Positions 1-7,192 of a DNA stretch of 12,063 nt are shown here, in pieces (the first letter of the stretch is position 1; each line of letters opens with the position of its first letter). Under the pieces are notes generated by a model. That model worked only from the letters and a program-made list of their open reading frames with translations. It was not told the DNA's origin and did not search any database. The DNA is from CAZBGL01 sp964491375 (lineage in GTDB: Bacteria; Desulfobacterota; Deferrisomatia; Deferrisomatales; Deferrisomataceae), in contig CAZBGL010000202.1 of assembly GCA_964491375.1 (NCBI GenBank), positions 1 through 12,063 on the forward strand, read 5' to 3'. Both the position numbers and the translations under genes were made by a program.

Positions 1-1
1 C

Positions 2-979
2 CTGCTCCTCCGGAAGGTGGACGACCCGCGCCTGCGAGGATACCTGGAAACCGTGGCCGGCGGCCTGGAGCGGGCCTCCGAGGTCGTGCGCCAGCTCCTG
101 ACCTTCAGCCGGGCCGGGGCCTTCCGACCCGAACGGATGGACGTCAACCAGGCCGTGGAAGAGGCCCTTCGGCTGCTCCGGCCCAGCCTGCAGGAGGTGG
201 AACTCGTCTGGAGACCGGCGCCGGATCTGGGGCGGGTGCGGGGCGATCCCACGCAGATCCAGCAGGCCGTGCTGAACCTGGCCTTGAACGCCGTGGACGC
301 CATGGAGGGGAGAGGCACCCTCACGGTGGAGACGTATCGGGACCCCGCCCGGGGCATGGTGGTGATCGCGGTGGAGGACACCGGCCCCGGCGTGCCCGAG
401 GAGCTGGCCGACAAGGTGTTCGACCCGTTCTTCACCACCAAGGACCCGGCAAAGGGCACCGGGCTGGGCCTGGCCATCGTGTTCGGGGTGGCCGAGCGTC
501 ACGGCGGCCAGGTGAGGCTCGTGCGCCCCGAGGCCGGTGGGGCCCGGTTCGAGATCCTGCTTCCGGAATCGGCACCCCGGCCGGGCGCGGGTTCCCGGGC
601 CGGGTCGGTCCTCGTGGTGGACGACGACCCCTTCGTGCTCTCCGTGCTCATCCATGCGGTGCGCGACCTGGGATACCGGGTGCGGGCGGCCCGCTCCGCG
701 GAGCAGGCCCTGGAGATCGCGGCTGGGAGCGAGGAGTCCCTTGCGGGTGCGGTGCTGGACATTCGCCTCAAGGGAATGGACGGGGTGGAGCTGGCCCGAC
801 GGCTCACGGAACGGATCCCGGGGCTCCCCGTATTGTTCGTGAGCGGATACCTGGAGGACCGGGCCGCCGAGATCACAGCGCTGGGCTTCCCCCAGCCCCT
901 GGCCAAACCCTTCACCACCGCCCAGCTCGCGGCCCGGCTGGAGGAGCTTTTCCCTCCGCCCAGGGCGGAATCCTCCTGA
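2..979 (+). CDS. Hybrid sensor histidine kinase, C-terminal part (5' end cut by window)
   Basis: The reading frame is open from base 2, so the true start lies upstream; a GTG at 17 is only an internal codon. Counting from the first full codon, the visible part starts in the end of a HisKA dimerisation helix (QLLTFSR near 32-37). It continues into a HATPase domain with the N box (QQAVLNLALNAVDAM, 87-101), G1 box DTGPGV (126-131), F box FDPFFT (140-145) and G2 box GTGLGLAIV (152-160). A receiver domain follows at about 202-317, with an acidic DDD pocket, probable phospho-acceptor Asp253 (LDIRL) and Lys302 (AKPF). The phospho-accepting His and the sensory input domain are outside the window, so the signal is unknown. 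No output domain follows the receiver, so phosphotransfer to another protein is likely. It is followed by a hairpin and the msrP-like gene; nothing here ties it to formate metabolism. Confidence 0.93.
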   Translation: MLLRKVDDPRLRGYLETVAGGLERASEVVRQLLTFSRAGAFRPERMDVNQAVEEALRLLRPSLQEVELVWRPAPDLGRVRGDPTQIQQAVLNLALNAVDAMEGRGTLTVETYRDPARGMVVIAVEDTGPGVPEELADKVFDPFFTTKDPAKGTGLGLAIVFGVAERHGGQVRLVRPEAGGARFEILLPESAPRPGAGSRAGSVLVVDDDPFVLSVLIHAVRDLGYRVRAARSAEQALEIAAGSEESLAGAVLDIRLKGMDGVELARRLTERIPGLPVLFVSGYLEDRAAEITALGFPQPLAKPFTTAQLAARLEELFPPPRAESS

Positions 980-983
980 CCCG

Positions 984-1008
984 GGCCTCCGCCCCTTGCG
1001 GGGGGGCC
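984..1008 (+). terminator. Possible hairpin terminator after the sensor kinase
   Basis: An imperfect G/C hairpin starts five bases after the kinase stop codon. CCGC (989-992) pairs with GCGG (998-1001) around a five-base loop, and GGCCT extends the stem against the following G run and CC with a two-base bulge. No T tract follows, so it would be a weak or atypical terminator; it could also be chance pairing in GC-rich DNA. Confidence 0.3.
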
Positions 1009-1053
1009 GGACCGGGGTACGCTCTAGTGCGTTCCGGCTCCGAGGAGGTCCCC

Positions 1054-1959
1054 ATGTTCCCCCTCCACGAGGCTCCCCTCCCCGTTCCTGAAACCGAAAC
1101 CACCGAGGCCCACACAGGGATGCATCGGCGGGCGTTCCTTTCCGCCCTCGGGCTGATGGGCGGAGCGCTCTGGGCGGGCCGCGCGTTGGCCGCCCTCCCC
1201 TGGTCCCGCCCTCCTGGGCCCGTCACCCCTGAGGACGAGGCGGCCCGGTTCAACAACTTCTACGAGTTTACTTCCAGCAAGACCGACGTGTGGGAACTCG
1301 CCGGGAAGCTGCGCGTGCGCCCGTGGGCCGTGGAGATCGCGGGCCTCGTACCCGAGCCCCGTACGGTGGACGTGGACGAGCTCGTCCGCCGGTTCGGGCG
1401 GGAGGAGCGGACCTACCGGCACCGGTGCGTGGAGGGGTGGTCGGCTGTGATCCCTTGGGAGGGTTTCTCCTTGCGCAAGCTCGTGGCGTGGGTGCAGCCC
1501 CTGTCGTCGGCCCGGTACGTGACATTCACCTCGTTTCTGAACCCGGAGATCGCCCCGGGTCAGGCCCGCTTCCCGGACTGGCCGTGGCCCTATACCGAGG
1601 GGCTCACCCTGGCCGAGGCCGTCCACGAACTCACCCTCTTGGCCACGGGGGCCTACGGAAGGCCCCTCCCCAAGTCCATGGGGGCGCCGATCCGGCTGGT
1701 GGTGCCGTGGAAGTACGGCTACAAGAGCATCAAGAGCATCGTGCGCATCGCGTTCACCGCGCATCGTCCCCGCACGTTCTGGAACACCCTGGCACCCCAC
1801 GAGTACGGCTTCTCCTCCAACGTCCTCCCCGGAAAACCCCATCCGCGCTGGTCACAAGCCACGGAGTGGCGGCTCGGCACCGGCGAGCGGCTCCCGACGC
1901 TCCCGTACAACGGCTACGGCCCGTGGGTGTCCCGCTTGTACCGGGAAGGTTCCCCATGA
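1054..1959 (+). CDS. msrP: MsrP/YedY-type periplasmic molybdenum oxidoreductase (methionine sulfoxide reductase catalytic subunit family)
   Basis: This 301-residue protein belongs to the sulphite-oxidase-fold MsrP (YedY) family, which uses mononuclear molybdopterin and in E. coli repairs oxidised methionine in periplasmic proteins. The family pattern is strong: YEF near 70, pW.veI.GlV near 90-100, ERTYRHRCVEGWS (118-130) with Cys125 as expected Mo ligand, IPWEGF, WPYTEGL, GAPIRLVVPWKYGYKSIKSI (211-230), EYGFSSNV and HPRWSQA. A Tat signal HRRAFLSALG (24-33) precedes a hydrophobic stretch. The start is ATG 1054 because GAGGAGG (1042-1048) sits in front; a GTG at 1027 in the same frame has no such site. 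The common Gln-Asn before GAP in E. coli is Ser-Met here. No MsrQ haem subunit follows, so its electron donor is not apparent. The stop lies just before the promoter region of the next gene. Confidence 0.93.
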   Translation: MFPLHEAPLPVPETETTEAHTGMHRRAFLSALGLMGGALWAGRALAALPWSRPPGPVTPEDEAARFNNFYEFTSSKTDVWELAGKLRVRPWAVEIAGLVPEPRTVDVDELVRRFGREERTYRHRCVEGWSAVIPWEGFSLRKLVAWVQPLSSARYVTFTSFLNPEIAPGQARFPDWPWPYTEGLTLAEAVHELTLLATGAYGRPLPKSMGAPIRLVVPWKYGYKSIKSIVRIAFTAHRPRTFWNTLAPHEYGFSSNVLPGKPHPRWSQATEWRLGTGERLPTLPYNGYGPWVSRLYREGSP

Positions 1960-2020
1960 GCCCCGGGAGGGTCCGCGGGGAGCGGGCCGAGGCTCGAACA
2001 CGGCATCTCCATGCCCCCCC

Positions 2021-2048
2021 TTGCCAAACGGTTCCGGCATGCTATAGT
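2021..2048 (+). promoter_or_regulatory. Sigma70-type promoter ahead of the TlpA/FMN-like gene and formate dehydrogenase cluster
   Basis: TTGCCA (2021-2026) and TATAGT (2043-2048) each match five of six consensus positions and are separated by 16 bases. The hexamers sit in one of the few A/T-richer patches of the window, between the msrP stop and the GTG at 2094. Transcription would begin near 2055. It plausibly drives the 2094 gene and, given the short gaps downstream, the formate dehydrogenase genes too. Confidence 0.55.
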
Positions 2049-2093
2049 CACCTCGCCCTTGTGCCTTCGGTACACTGTTTGTCGGGGGAAGAC

Positions 2094-3209
2094 GTGGCAC
2101 TGGCCCTATTCGTTGGCCTGTTTTGGGCTCTCTTGGGGGCAGCCGTTCCCGCTGCGCTCGCAAGTCAAACCCGCGTCGTATCCACCGCCTCACAGCGTCT
2201 CGAAATCGGCAGCCCCCTTCCCGCCATCGCCTGGGAGGGCCTGCCCGGGGTCGACCGGGAATACCTCGGCGTGGAGGGTCCCGTGTCCAGCACGGACGAC
2301 GTGGCCGGCGAGATACTGGTCCTGGAGTTCCTGAACACTCACTGCCAGTCCTGCATGGCCCAGGCCCCGGTCATGCGGGAGCTCCAGATCCTGATCGACA
2401 CCGACCCGGAGCTCAAGGGGCGGGCGCGGATCCTCGCGATCGCCGAGGGGAACACGGCCGACGAGACCGCCGCGTTCCGCAAACGCTACCGCTTGCCGTT
2501 CCCGGTGGTGCCCGACCCCGGGTTTCGGGCGTTCCACGCCTTCGGCAACCCGGGAGGCACGCCGTACACGCTGTTGTGCGTACGGCGCGCCGGCCGTTGG
2601 ATCGTGGCCACCGAGCACTTGGGGGCCATCACCACGGCGCTCCTCCCCTACTACGACATGAAGCGGTACCGGGGCCTGGACCCGTCGTTGTTCCAGGGCC
2701 TGGCCGCGGAGCGCTCGGCCTTTCGGGTGCTGCGCCGCCCTCCGGAGCTCCGGATGCCCGACGCCGAGATCGCCGAGCGCATCCGCCGGGCCCCCCGGTT
2801 CCAGGACCAGGACGTGGGGGTGGAACCGCTCGAACTTCCCGGTGCGGGGCGGGCCTGGAGGATCACCGGCACCGGGGGATCCTACTTCGCCCGTCTGTTT
2901 TCGGTGGCGCCGGTGTGCGACATCTGCCATGCGCTGCACTTCGTGGCCGTGTTCGACCGTTTCGGCGAGGTGGCCGAGTTCGTGCCCCTCCGCATCACAA
3001 AGTTCGGCAACCAGGAACTGTCGGCGGAGGAGGTTGCCTTTCTGCGCAGCCGCCTCCTGGGATTCTCGGGGTTCCGGCCTCGGATGTTCGACCCGGCCGC
3101 GGACGCCGTCACCGGGGCCACCATGTCCAGTTCGCTCGTGTTCGATGCGCTTCGCAACGCCGGGGCCTTTCTCCAGGCCCTGATCGACGAGGGCTTGGTC
3201 GTACCGTAG
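2094..3209 (+). CDS. Exported thioredoxin-like protein fused to an FMN-binding-like domain with flavinylation motif
   Basis: From GTG 2094 the protein has 371 residues. Residues 1-24 form a hydrophobic export signal ending near AALAS. Residues 35-185 look like a TlpA/AhpC-type thioredoxin fold: LVLEFLNTHCQSC with the dithiol at Cys84/Cys87, and a GTPYTLL segment carrying the cis-Pro. Residues 250-371 resemble an FMN_bind domain: GTGGSYFARLF, then CDICH (275-279), VFDRFGEV, and near the end DAVTGAT (337-343). That motif fits the ApbE flavinylation consensus DxxS/TGAT/S, with Thr343 as predicted FMN attachment site. CDICH could bind haem c or be a second dithiol. It is probably periplasmic and transcribed ahead of the dehydrogenase. 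Start choice: GGGGGAA precedes 2094, and codon use from 1956 to 2093 looks non-coding. An in-frame ATG at 1956 overlapping the msrP stop (ATGA), and a GTG at 2061, remain alternatives. The exact function is unknown. Confidence 0.8.
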   Translation: MALALFVGLFWALLGAAVPAALASQTRVVSTASQRLEIGSPLPAIAWEGLPGVDREYLGVEGPVSSTDDVAGEILVLEFLNTHCQSCMAQAPVMRELQILIDTDPELKGRARILAIAEGNTADETAAFRKRYRLPFPVVPDPGFRAFHAFGNPGGTPYTLLCVRRAGRWIVATEHLGAITTALLPYYDMKRYRGLDPSLFQGLAAERSAFRVLRRPPELRMPDAEIAERIRRAPRFQDQDVGVEPLELPGAGRAWRITGTGGSYFARLFSVAPVCDICHALHFVAVFDRFGEVAEFVPLRITKFGNQELSAEEVAFLRSRLLGFSGFRPRMFDPAADAVTGATMSSSLVFDALRNAGAFLQALIDEGLVVP

Positions 3210-3242
3210 CGAGACCCGGACCCATCGCAAAGGAGGTGCTCC

Positions 3243-3419
3243 ATGAAACGTCCAGCCGATCCCGTTCGCAGACGGTTCCTGTCGGGCGTGCTGGCCGGGC
3301 TCGGGGCCCTGGGCCTGGCGCGGCGCGCGCGCGCCAGGCCGCGGCCCGAACCGGGCCGAGAGACCCTGTTCCGTCGCACGCCGCACGTGGAAACCTACTA
3401 CCGGACCCTGGAGGACTGA
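3243..3419 (+). CDS. Formate dehydrogenase-region Tat-signal miniprotein (58 aa)
   Basis: This small gene has an excellent ribosome binding site (AAAGGAGGTG, 3229-3238) and ends 16 bases before fdhA. The N-terminus carries a twin-arginine motif RRRFLSG (9-15) followed by a hydrophobic helix (VLAGLGALGLA) and a short charged tail ending HVETYYRTLED. Short Tat-signal proteins of this size and tail are known directly upstream of selenocysteine formate dehydrogenases (the 'formate dehydrogenase region TAT target' family), and the position fits exactly. The role of that family is not established. A small membrane-anchored or periplasmic accessory subunit, or a helper in assembly or export, are both possible. 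The mature part would be only about 28 residues, so it cannot be an enzyme on its own. Confidence 0.82.
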   Translation: MKRPADPVRRRFLSGVLAGLGALGLARRARARPRPEPGRETLFRRTPHVETYYRTLED

Positions 3420-3435
3420 GGAGGGAGGTGCCGCC

Positions 3436-6207
3436 ATGAGAATCCGCGTACGACGCCACGCACCGTCCCGGAAGGCCCGAGGGCCGGCCCGGATGGACCG
3501 GCGGGGCTTCCTGAAGGCTACCGGCGTGGGGCTTGCGGCCGGCGCGGCCGCCGGCACCACCGCCGGGTTCGTGCGCCGGGCCCGGGCCGGCGAGAAAAGC
3601 CCGTATCCCGGTGCCAAGCGGGTCAAGACCGTGTGCACCCACTGCTCCGTGGGCTGCGGCATCATCGCCGAGGTCCAGAACGGCGTGTGGGTGCGGCAAG
3701 AGATGGACCTGAACCATCCCATCAGCCGGGGGAGCCTGTGCTGCAAGGGCGCGAGCGTCCGGGACACGGCCATGAGCGACCGCCGGCTCCGCCACCCCAT
3801 CAAGCTGGTGAACGGCCGGTGGCAGAAGATCTCCTGGGAGCAGGCCCTCGACGAGATCGCGGAGCAACTGCTCAAGATCCGCAAGGAGAGCGGCCCAGAC
3901 AGCGTGTTCTGGATGGGCTCGGCCAAGATGTCCAACGAGCAGTGCTACCTGTTCCGCAAAATGGCCGCGATGTGGGGGACGAACAACGTGGACCACCAGG
4001 CCCGTGTCTGACACAGCACCACGGTCGCCGGTCTGGCGAACACGTGGGGCTACGGGGCCATGACCAACCACCTCAACGACATCCGCAACGCCCGATCCAT
4101 CATCATGCTGGGCTCCAACGCGGCAGAGGCCCATCCCGTGGCCATGCAGCACATCCTGGCCGCCAAGGAGAAGAACAACGCGCCCCTCATCGTGGTGGAT
4201 CCCCGGTTCACCAAGACCGCCGCCAAGGCCGACGTGTACGTGCGCCTGCGCTCGGGCACGGACGTGGCGTTCGTGATGGGTTTGGTGCGGGAGATCGTGA
4301 AGAACGGCTGGCACGACAAGGCGTTCATCGAGAAGCGCACCTTCGGGTTCGAAGAGGTGATGAAGGTGGCCGACCGCTACACCCCCGAAGAGGTGGAGCG
4401 GGTCACCGGGGTCGCACCCGAGCTCCTCAAGAGGGTGGCCAAGCTGCTCGCGGACAACCGGCCCGGAACCCTCATCTGGTGCATGGGCGGAACCCAGCAC
4501 TCCAACGGGAACAACGTCACCCGCAGCTACTGCATCCTGCAGCTCGTGCTGGGCAACATGGGCAAGGCCGGGGGCGGGGCCAACGTGATCCGGGGCCACG
4601 ACAACGTGCAGGGTGCCACCGACATGTGCATCCTGTCCAACAGCCTCCCCGGGTATTACGGGCTGTCGGACGGCGCGTTCAAGCACTGGGCGAAGGTGTG
4701 GGGGGTGGACTTCGAGTGGCTGATCGACCGGTTCGATCGCGCCTACGACAAGAAGCAGCACAACAAGAAGGGCTTCACCATGGCCCGGTGGTACGAGGGG
4801 GTGCTCCAGCCCAAGGACAAGATCGACCAGCGCGACAACATCCGGGCCCTGTTCTACTGGGGCATCGCCATGGAAAGCCAGAGCCAGATGCACAAGGTCA
4901 AGAAGGCCCTGGAGAAGCTGGACCTTCTGGTGATGGTGGATCCGTTCGTGCCCTCGGCCGCGGTGGTGCCCGACCGGAAGAACAACACCTACGTGCTGCC
5001 GGCCTCGACCCAGTACGAAAACGAGGGTTCGGTCACGGCCACGGCCCGCCAACTCCAGTGGCGCTACCCGGTGCTCGAGCCCCTGTACGATTCCCGACCG
5101 GACCACTGGATCATGTTCGAGCTCACGAAGCGGCTCGGGTTCGGCAAGCAGTTCCGGGGCAGGATCCAGAAGTGGCCCGAGGACTGCGTGAACGAATGGC
5201 GTGCGGGGCTCCAGACCATCGGATACCTGGGCCAGACCGTGGAGCGGATGAAGCGCCAGCGGGACAACGCCCACACCTTCGACCTGGTGACCCTGAAGGC
5301 CAACGGGGGACCGTGCGACGGCGAGTACTACGGGCTGCCCTGGCCGTGTTGGTCCACGGAGCATCCTGGCACTCCGATCCTCTACGACATGTCCAAGCCG
5401 GTGATGGAGGGCGGGCTCCCGTTCCGGGCCCGGTTCGGCACCGAGTACAAGGGCCGGGACCTCCTGGCCGCCAAGGGCGTCACCATGCCCGGCAGCCAGG
5501 CCGACGGTGGCTACCCCGAGTTCAAGGACATCGTGCCCGGGACCAACTGGAAGACCGACCTCACGAACAAGACCATCGAAGCGGCCCTCGAGAAGGGCAT
5601 GGCCCCGTTCGGCAACGCCCGCGCCCGGATGTACGTCTGGACGTTCCCCGATCCGGTTCCCATTCACCGGGAGCCCATCCACACGCCCCGGCCGGATCTC
5701 ATCGCCGACTACCCGACGTACAAGGACAAGAAGCTCCTCTACCGGTGCTTCACGCCGTTCGAGGGCGTGCAGAGCGCCGAGGCGTGCAAGGAGTATCCCC
5801 TCATCCTCACCACGGGGCGCATCGTCCACCACATGGGGGGCGGGGCGCTGACCCGGGCCAACCGGTGGTTGTCGGAGCTCGCGCCCGAGATGTACGCGGA
5901 GGTCAACCCGAAGACCGCCAACGACTACGGCCTTCTGGACGGGGACTGGATCTGGGTGGAGAGCCCCCAGAAGGGGAAGATCAAGGTCCGGGTCAAGATC
6001 ACCCGCAGGGTGGACCCCTACACGATCTTCCTGCCCTACCACTTCGGCGGGGTGTTCGAAGGGGTGAGCCGCATCGACCGGTTCCCCGAGGGCACGGCCC
6101 CATACGTGGTGGGCGAGTCGGCCAACGTGGTCACCAACTACGGCTACGACATCGTGACCCAGATGCAGGAGACCAAGACGGGTCTGTGCCAGATCCGCAA
6201 GGCCTAG
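3436..6207 (+). CDS. fdhA: Formate dehydrogenase catalytic subunit, selenocysteine-containing, Tat-exported
   Basis: Oxidises formate to CO2 in the periplasm using bis-MGD molybdenum or tungsten (the metal cannot be told here). The frame runs from ATG 3436 to TAG 6205-6207 and reads TGA 4009-4011 as selenocysteine, giving 923 residues with Sec192. The context HQARV-Sec-HST is the family active site, with the adjacent His193. A Tat signal DRRGFLKATG (21-30) lies behind an Arg-rich n-region. A [4Fe-4S] site has Cys67, Cys70, Cys74 and Cys102, followed by CKGAS with the conserved Lys104. The large molybdopterin domains follow, and the C-terminal molybdopterin dinucleotide-binding domain spans about 782-915 (YPLILTTGR, HHMGGGALTR). 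GGAGGGAGGTG just upstream supports the start; internal ATG 3493 would keep the Tat motif but has a poorer site. At 923 residues it is shorter than E. coli FdnG (about 1015). FdhB follows after 10 bases. Confidence 0.96.
4009..4011 (+). other. In-frame UGA decoded as selenocysteine (Sec192 of FdhA)
   Basis: The TGA interrupts an otherwise continuous formate dehydrogenase frame at exactly the active-site position. The protein before it ends DHQARV and the protein after it begins HSTTVAGLANTWG; in E. coli FdnG and FdoG the equivalent site is RV-Sec-HGPTVASLAP. No frameshift is needed. Together with the hairpin immediately 3' this makes recoding, not truncation, the right reading. Confidence 0.96.
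4019..4047 (+). promoter_or_regulatory. Bacterial SECIS element inside fdhA
   Basis: The hairpin begins eight bases after the TGA. The outer stem is CCACG (4019-4023) with CGTGG (4043-4047). The inner stem is TCGCC (4025-4029) with GGCGA (4035-4039), and the loop is GGTCT (4030-4034). One unpaired base (4024) and three bases (4040-4042) separate the stems. The apical GGUCU loop with its GU is the feature recognised by SelB in E. coli fdhF and fdnG. The element is coding at the same time, as is normal for bacterial SECIS. Confidence 0.9.
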
Positions 6208-6217
6208 GAGGTGCCCC

Positions 6218-6808
6218 ATGGCGAGGCTCAAGTTTCTGTGCGACGCGAACCGGTGCATCGCCTGCGACGGGTGCACCGTGATGTGCAAGAACACCAACGA
6301 CGTCCCCCGGGGCACCTTCCGCCGCCGCGTGGTCACCATCCGCGAGGGACAGGACGGAGAGGCGAGCATCTCGATCGCGTGCATGCACTGTTCCAACCCG
6401 CCCTGCGCGGCGGTCTGCCCGGTGGAGGCCTTCTACCAGCGAGACGACGGCTTGGTGCTCCACTCCAAGGACAAGTGCATCGGCTGCGGGTACTGCCTGT
6501 TCGCCTGCCCCTTCGGCGCCCCCAGCTTCCCCACGGGCTCGCCGTTCGGAGCCAAGGGCGTCATGGACAAGTGCACGTACTGCGCGGGCGGTCCCGAAGA
6601 GGACTTCTCCGAGGCGGAGCGGCGGAAGTACGGCTCGAACCGCATCGCCGAGGGGAAGCTGCCGGCCTGTGCCACGGCGTGCGCCACCAAGGCGCTGCTG
6701 GCGGGCGAGGCCGACGAGATCGCCCGGATCTTCCGGAAACGGGCCATGGAGCGGGGCTCCGAGGCCAACGCCTGGGGCTGGAAACGAGCCTACGGAAAGA
6801 CGCTGTAG
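6218..6808 (+). CDS. fdhB: Formate dehydrogenase iron-sulphur subunit (four [4Fe-4S] ferredoxin)
   Basis: This 196-residue electron-transfer subunit belongs to the FdnH/FdhB/DmsB family. Seventeen cysteines fall into the usual four groups: CIACDGCTVMC (13-23); C55, C58, C63, C67; CIGCGYCLFACP (87-98); and C119, C122 pairing with C151, C155 (CATAC). The extra Cys8 is not in a standard position. It has no signal peptide and should cross the membrane bound to FdhA by the Tat hitchhiker route. Unlike E. coli FdnH (about 294 residues) it lacks a C-terminal membrane helix, as in soluble periplasmic FdhAB enzymes, so attachment must come from the cytochrome subunits. Its ribosome binding site (AGGAGGTG, 6206-6213) overlaps the fdhA stop codon, so the two are translated together. 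Confidence 0.94.
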   Translation: MARLKFLCDANRCIACDGCTVMCKNTNDVPRGTFRRRVVTIREGQDGEASISIACMHCSNPPCAAVCPVEAFYQRDDGLVLHSKDKCIGCGYCLFACPFGAPSFPTGSPFGAKGVMDKCTYCAGGPEEDFSEAERRKYGSNRIAEGKLPACATACATKALLAGEADEIARIFRKRAMERGSEANAWGWKRAYGKTL

Positions 6809-6813
6809 GGTCC

Positions 6814-6843
6814 GCCGGGGCGGGCCGGCCGGCCCGCCCCGGC
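6814..6843 (+). terminator. Perfect 30-base G/C palindrome after fdhB, possible terminator or attenuator
   Basis: The sequence is its own reverse complement over all 30 bases (GCCGGGGCGGGCCGG followed by CCGGCCCGCCCCGGC), starting five bases after the fdhB stop. In RNA it would form a very stable stem with a tight loop. No T run follows (next bases AGGGCTT), so classical intrinsic termination is uncertain. An RNA-processing or 3'-stability hairpin that lowers expression of the downstream cytochromes is equally possible. Confidence 0.5.
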
Positions 6844-6846
6844 AGG

Positions 6847-6862
6847 GCTTGAACGCTCGAAG
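6847..6862 (+). repeat. Octamer repeat, degenerate forward pair
   Basis: Two adjacent 8-base units, GCTTGAAC and GCTCGAAG, match the GCYRGAAN family at six or seven positions each. Over 19 bases this stretch agrees at 16 positions with the well-formed array at 11626. It could pair with the reverse array at 7121-7155 in the same spacer. Confidence 0.4.
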
Positions 6863-7120
6863 CCCGCTCGGCCCCTGGGGCGCCCCGCGACGAGCCGTGG
6901 CAACGCGCGAGTCCGCCGCGGGACCGGGTTCCGGGTTGCCAGGCTCGGGCAAGGGGTCCCGCCCGCGGGAAAGGGGCTGCGGGAGCGGCTCTCCGGCCGC
7001 GAAGTTCCGTGATGGGCGATCGACCCGAGGTGGTCGGTGACCGAATCTCAGCGCACACCTGACCGCCCGCCGGCGGCGGTGGACCACCGCCTCGGCGGCG
7101 GCAACGCGAGGAGATTTCGA

Positions 7121-7155
7121 GGCCTTCTGGCCTTCCAGCCTTCTGGCGTCCTGGC
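7121..7155 (-). repeat. Octamer tandem array, reverse orientation (four units)
   Basis: Read on the minus strand this is GCCAGGAC, GCCAGAAG, GCTGGAAG, GCCAGAAG, then GCC: four consecutive 8-base units of the GCYRGAAN family. It ends 25 bases before the ribosome binding site of the cytochrome c gene. The 14 bases 7121-7134 recur exactly at 11743-11756. Confidence 0.75.
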
Positions 7156-7192
7156 TAGACGACGCGGAGGTCTTCTCTTGAGGAGGGCGCCC

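Larger units (their letters stand above)
6809..7192. other. 384-base spacer between fdhB and the cytochrome c gene
   Basis: No credible gene. An open frame in the cytochrome c register extends back to a GTG at 7037, but it crosses the octamer repeats and lacks a ribosome binding site. Contents in order: the 30-base palindrome 6814-6843; a small hairpin 6845-6865 that overlaps two forward octamers; the near-perfect palindromes 7034-7044 (TCGGTGACCGA) and 7075-7091 (GGCGGTGG, A, CCACCGCC); a reverse octamer array 7121-7155; and the strong AGGAGGG site (7181-7187) of the next gene. I see no convincing promoter hexamers. Confidence 0.7.

Noticed and set aside
1290..2093. Upstream extension of the TlpA/FMN-like frame through msrP
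   Set aside because: It lies inside msrP in another frame and has Pro/Arg/Gly-rich out-of-frame composition; the signal peptide and family similarity start after 2094.
4009..4011. fdhA as a pseudogene with a nonsense mutation
   Set aside because: The stop is TGA exactly at the selenocysteine position and is followed by a well-formed SECIS; the frame downstream is intact for more than 700 codons.
3109..6396. Minus-strand open frame of more than 1000 codons opposite fdhA
   Set aside because: It mirrors the fdhA codon structure, is rich in His, Val, Leu, Gly and Pro as expected for the antisense of a GC-rich gene, and shows no domain or ribosome binding site.
7037..7192. GTG-initiated N-terminal extension of the cytochrome c gene
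   Set aside because: It covers an octamer array and a palindrome, lacks a ribosome binding site, and would bury the signal peptide that begins at ATG 7193.
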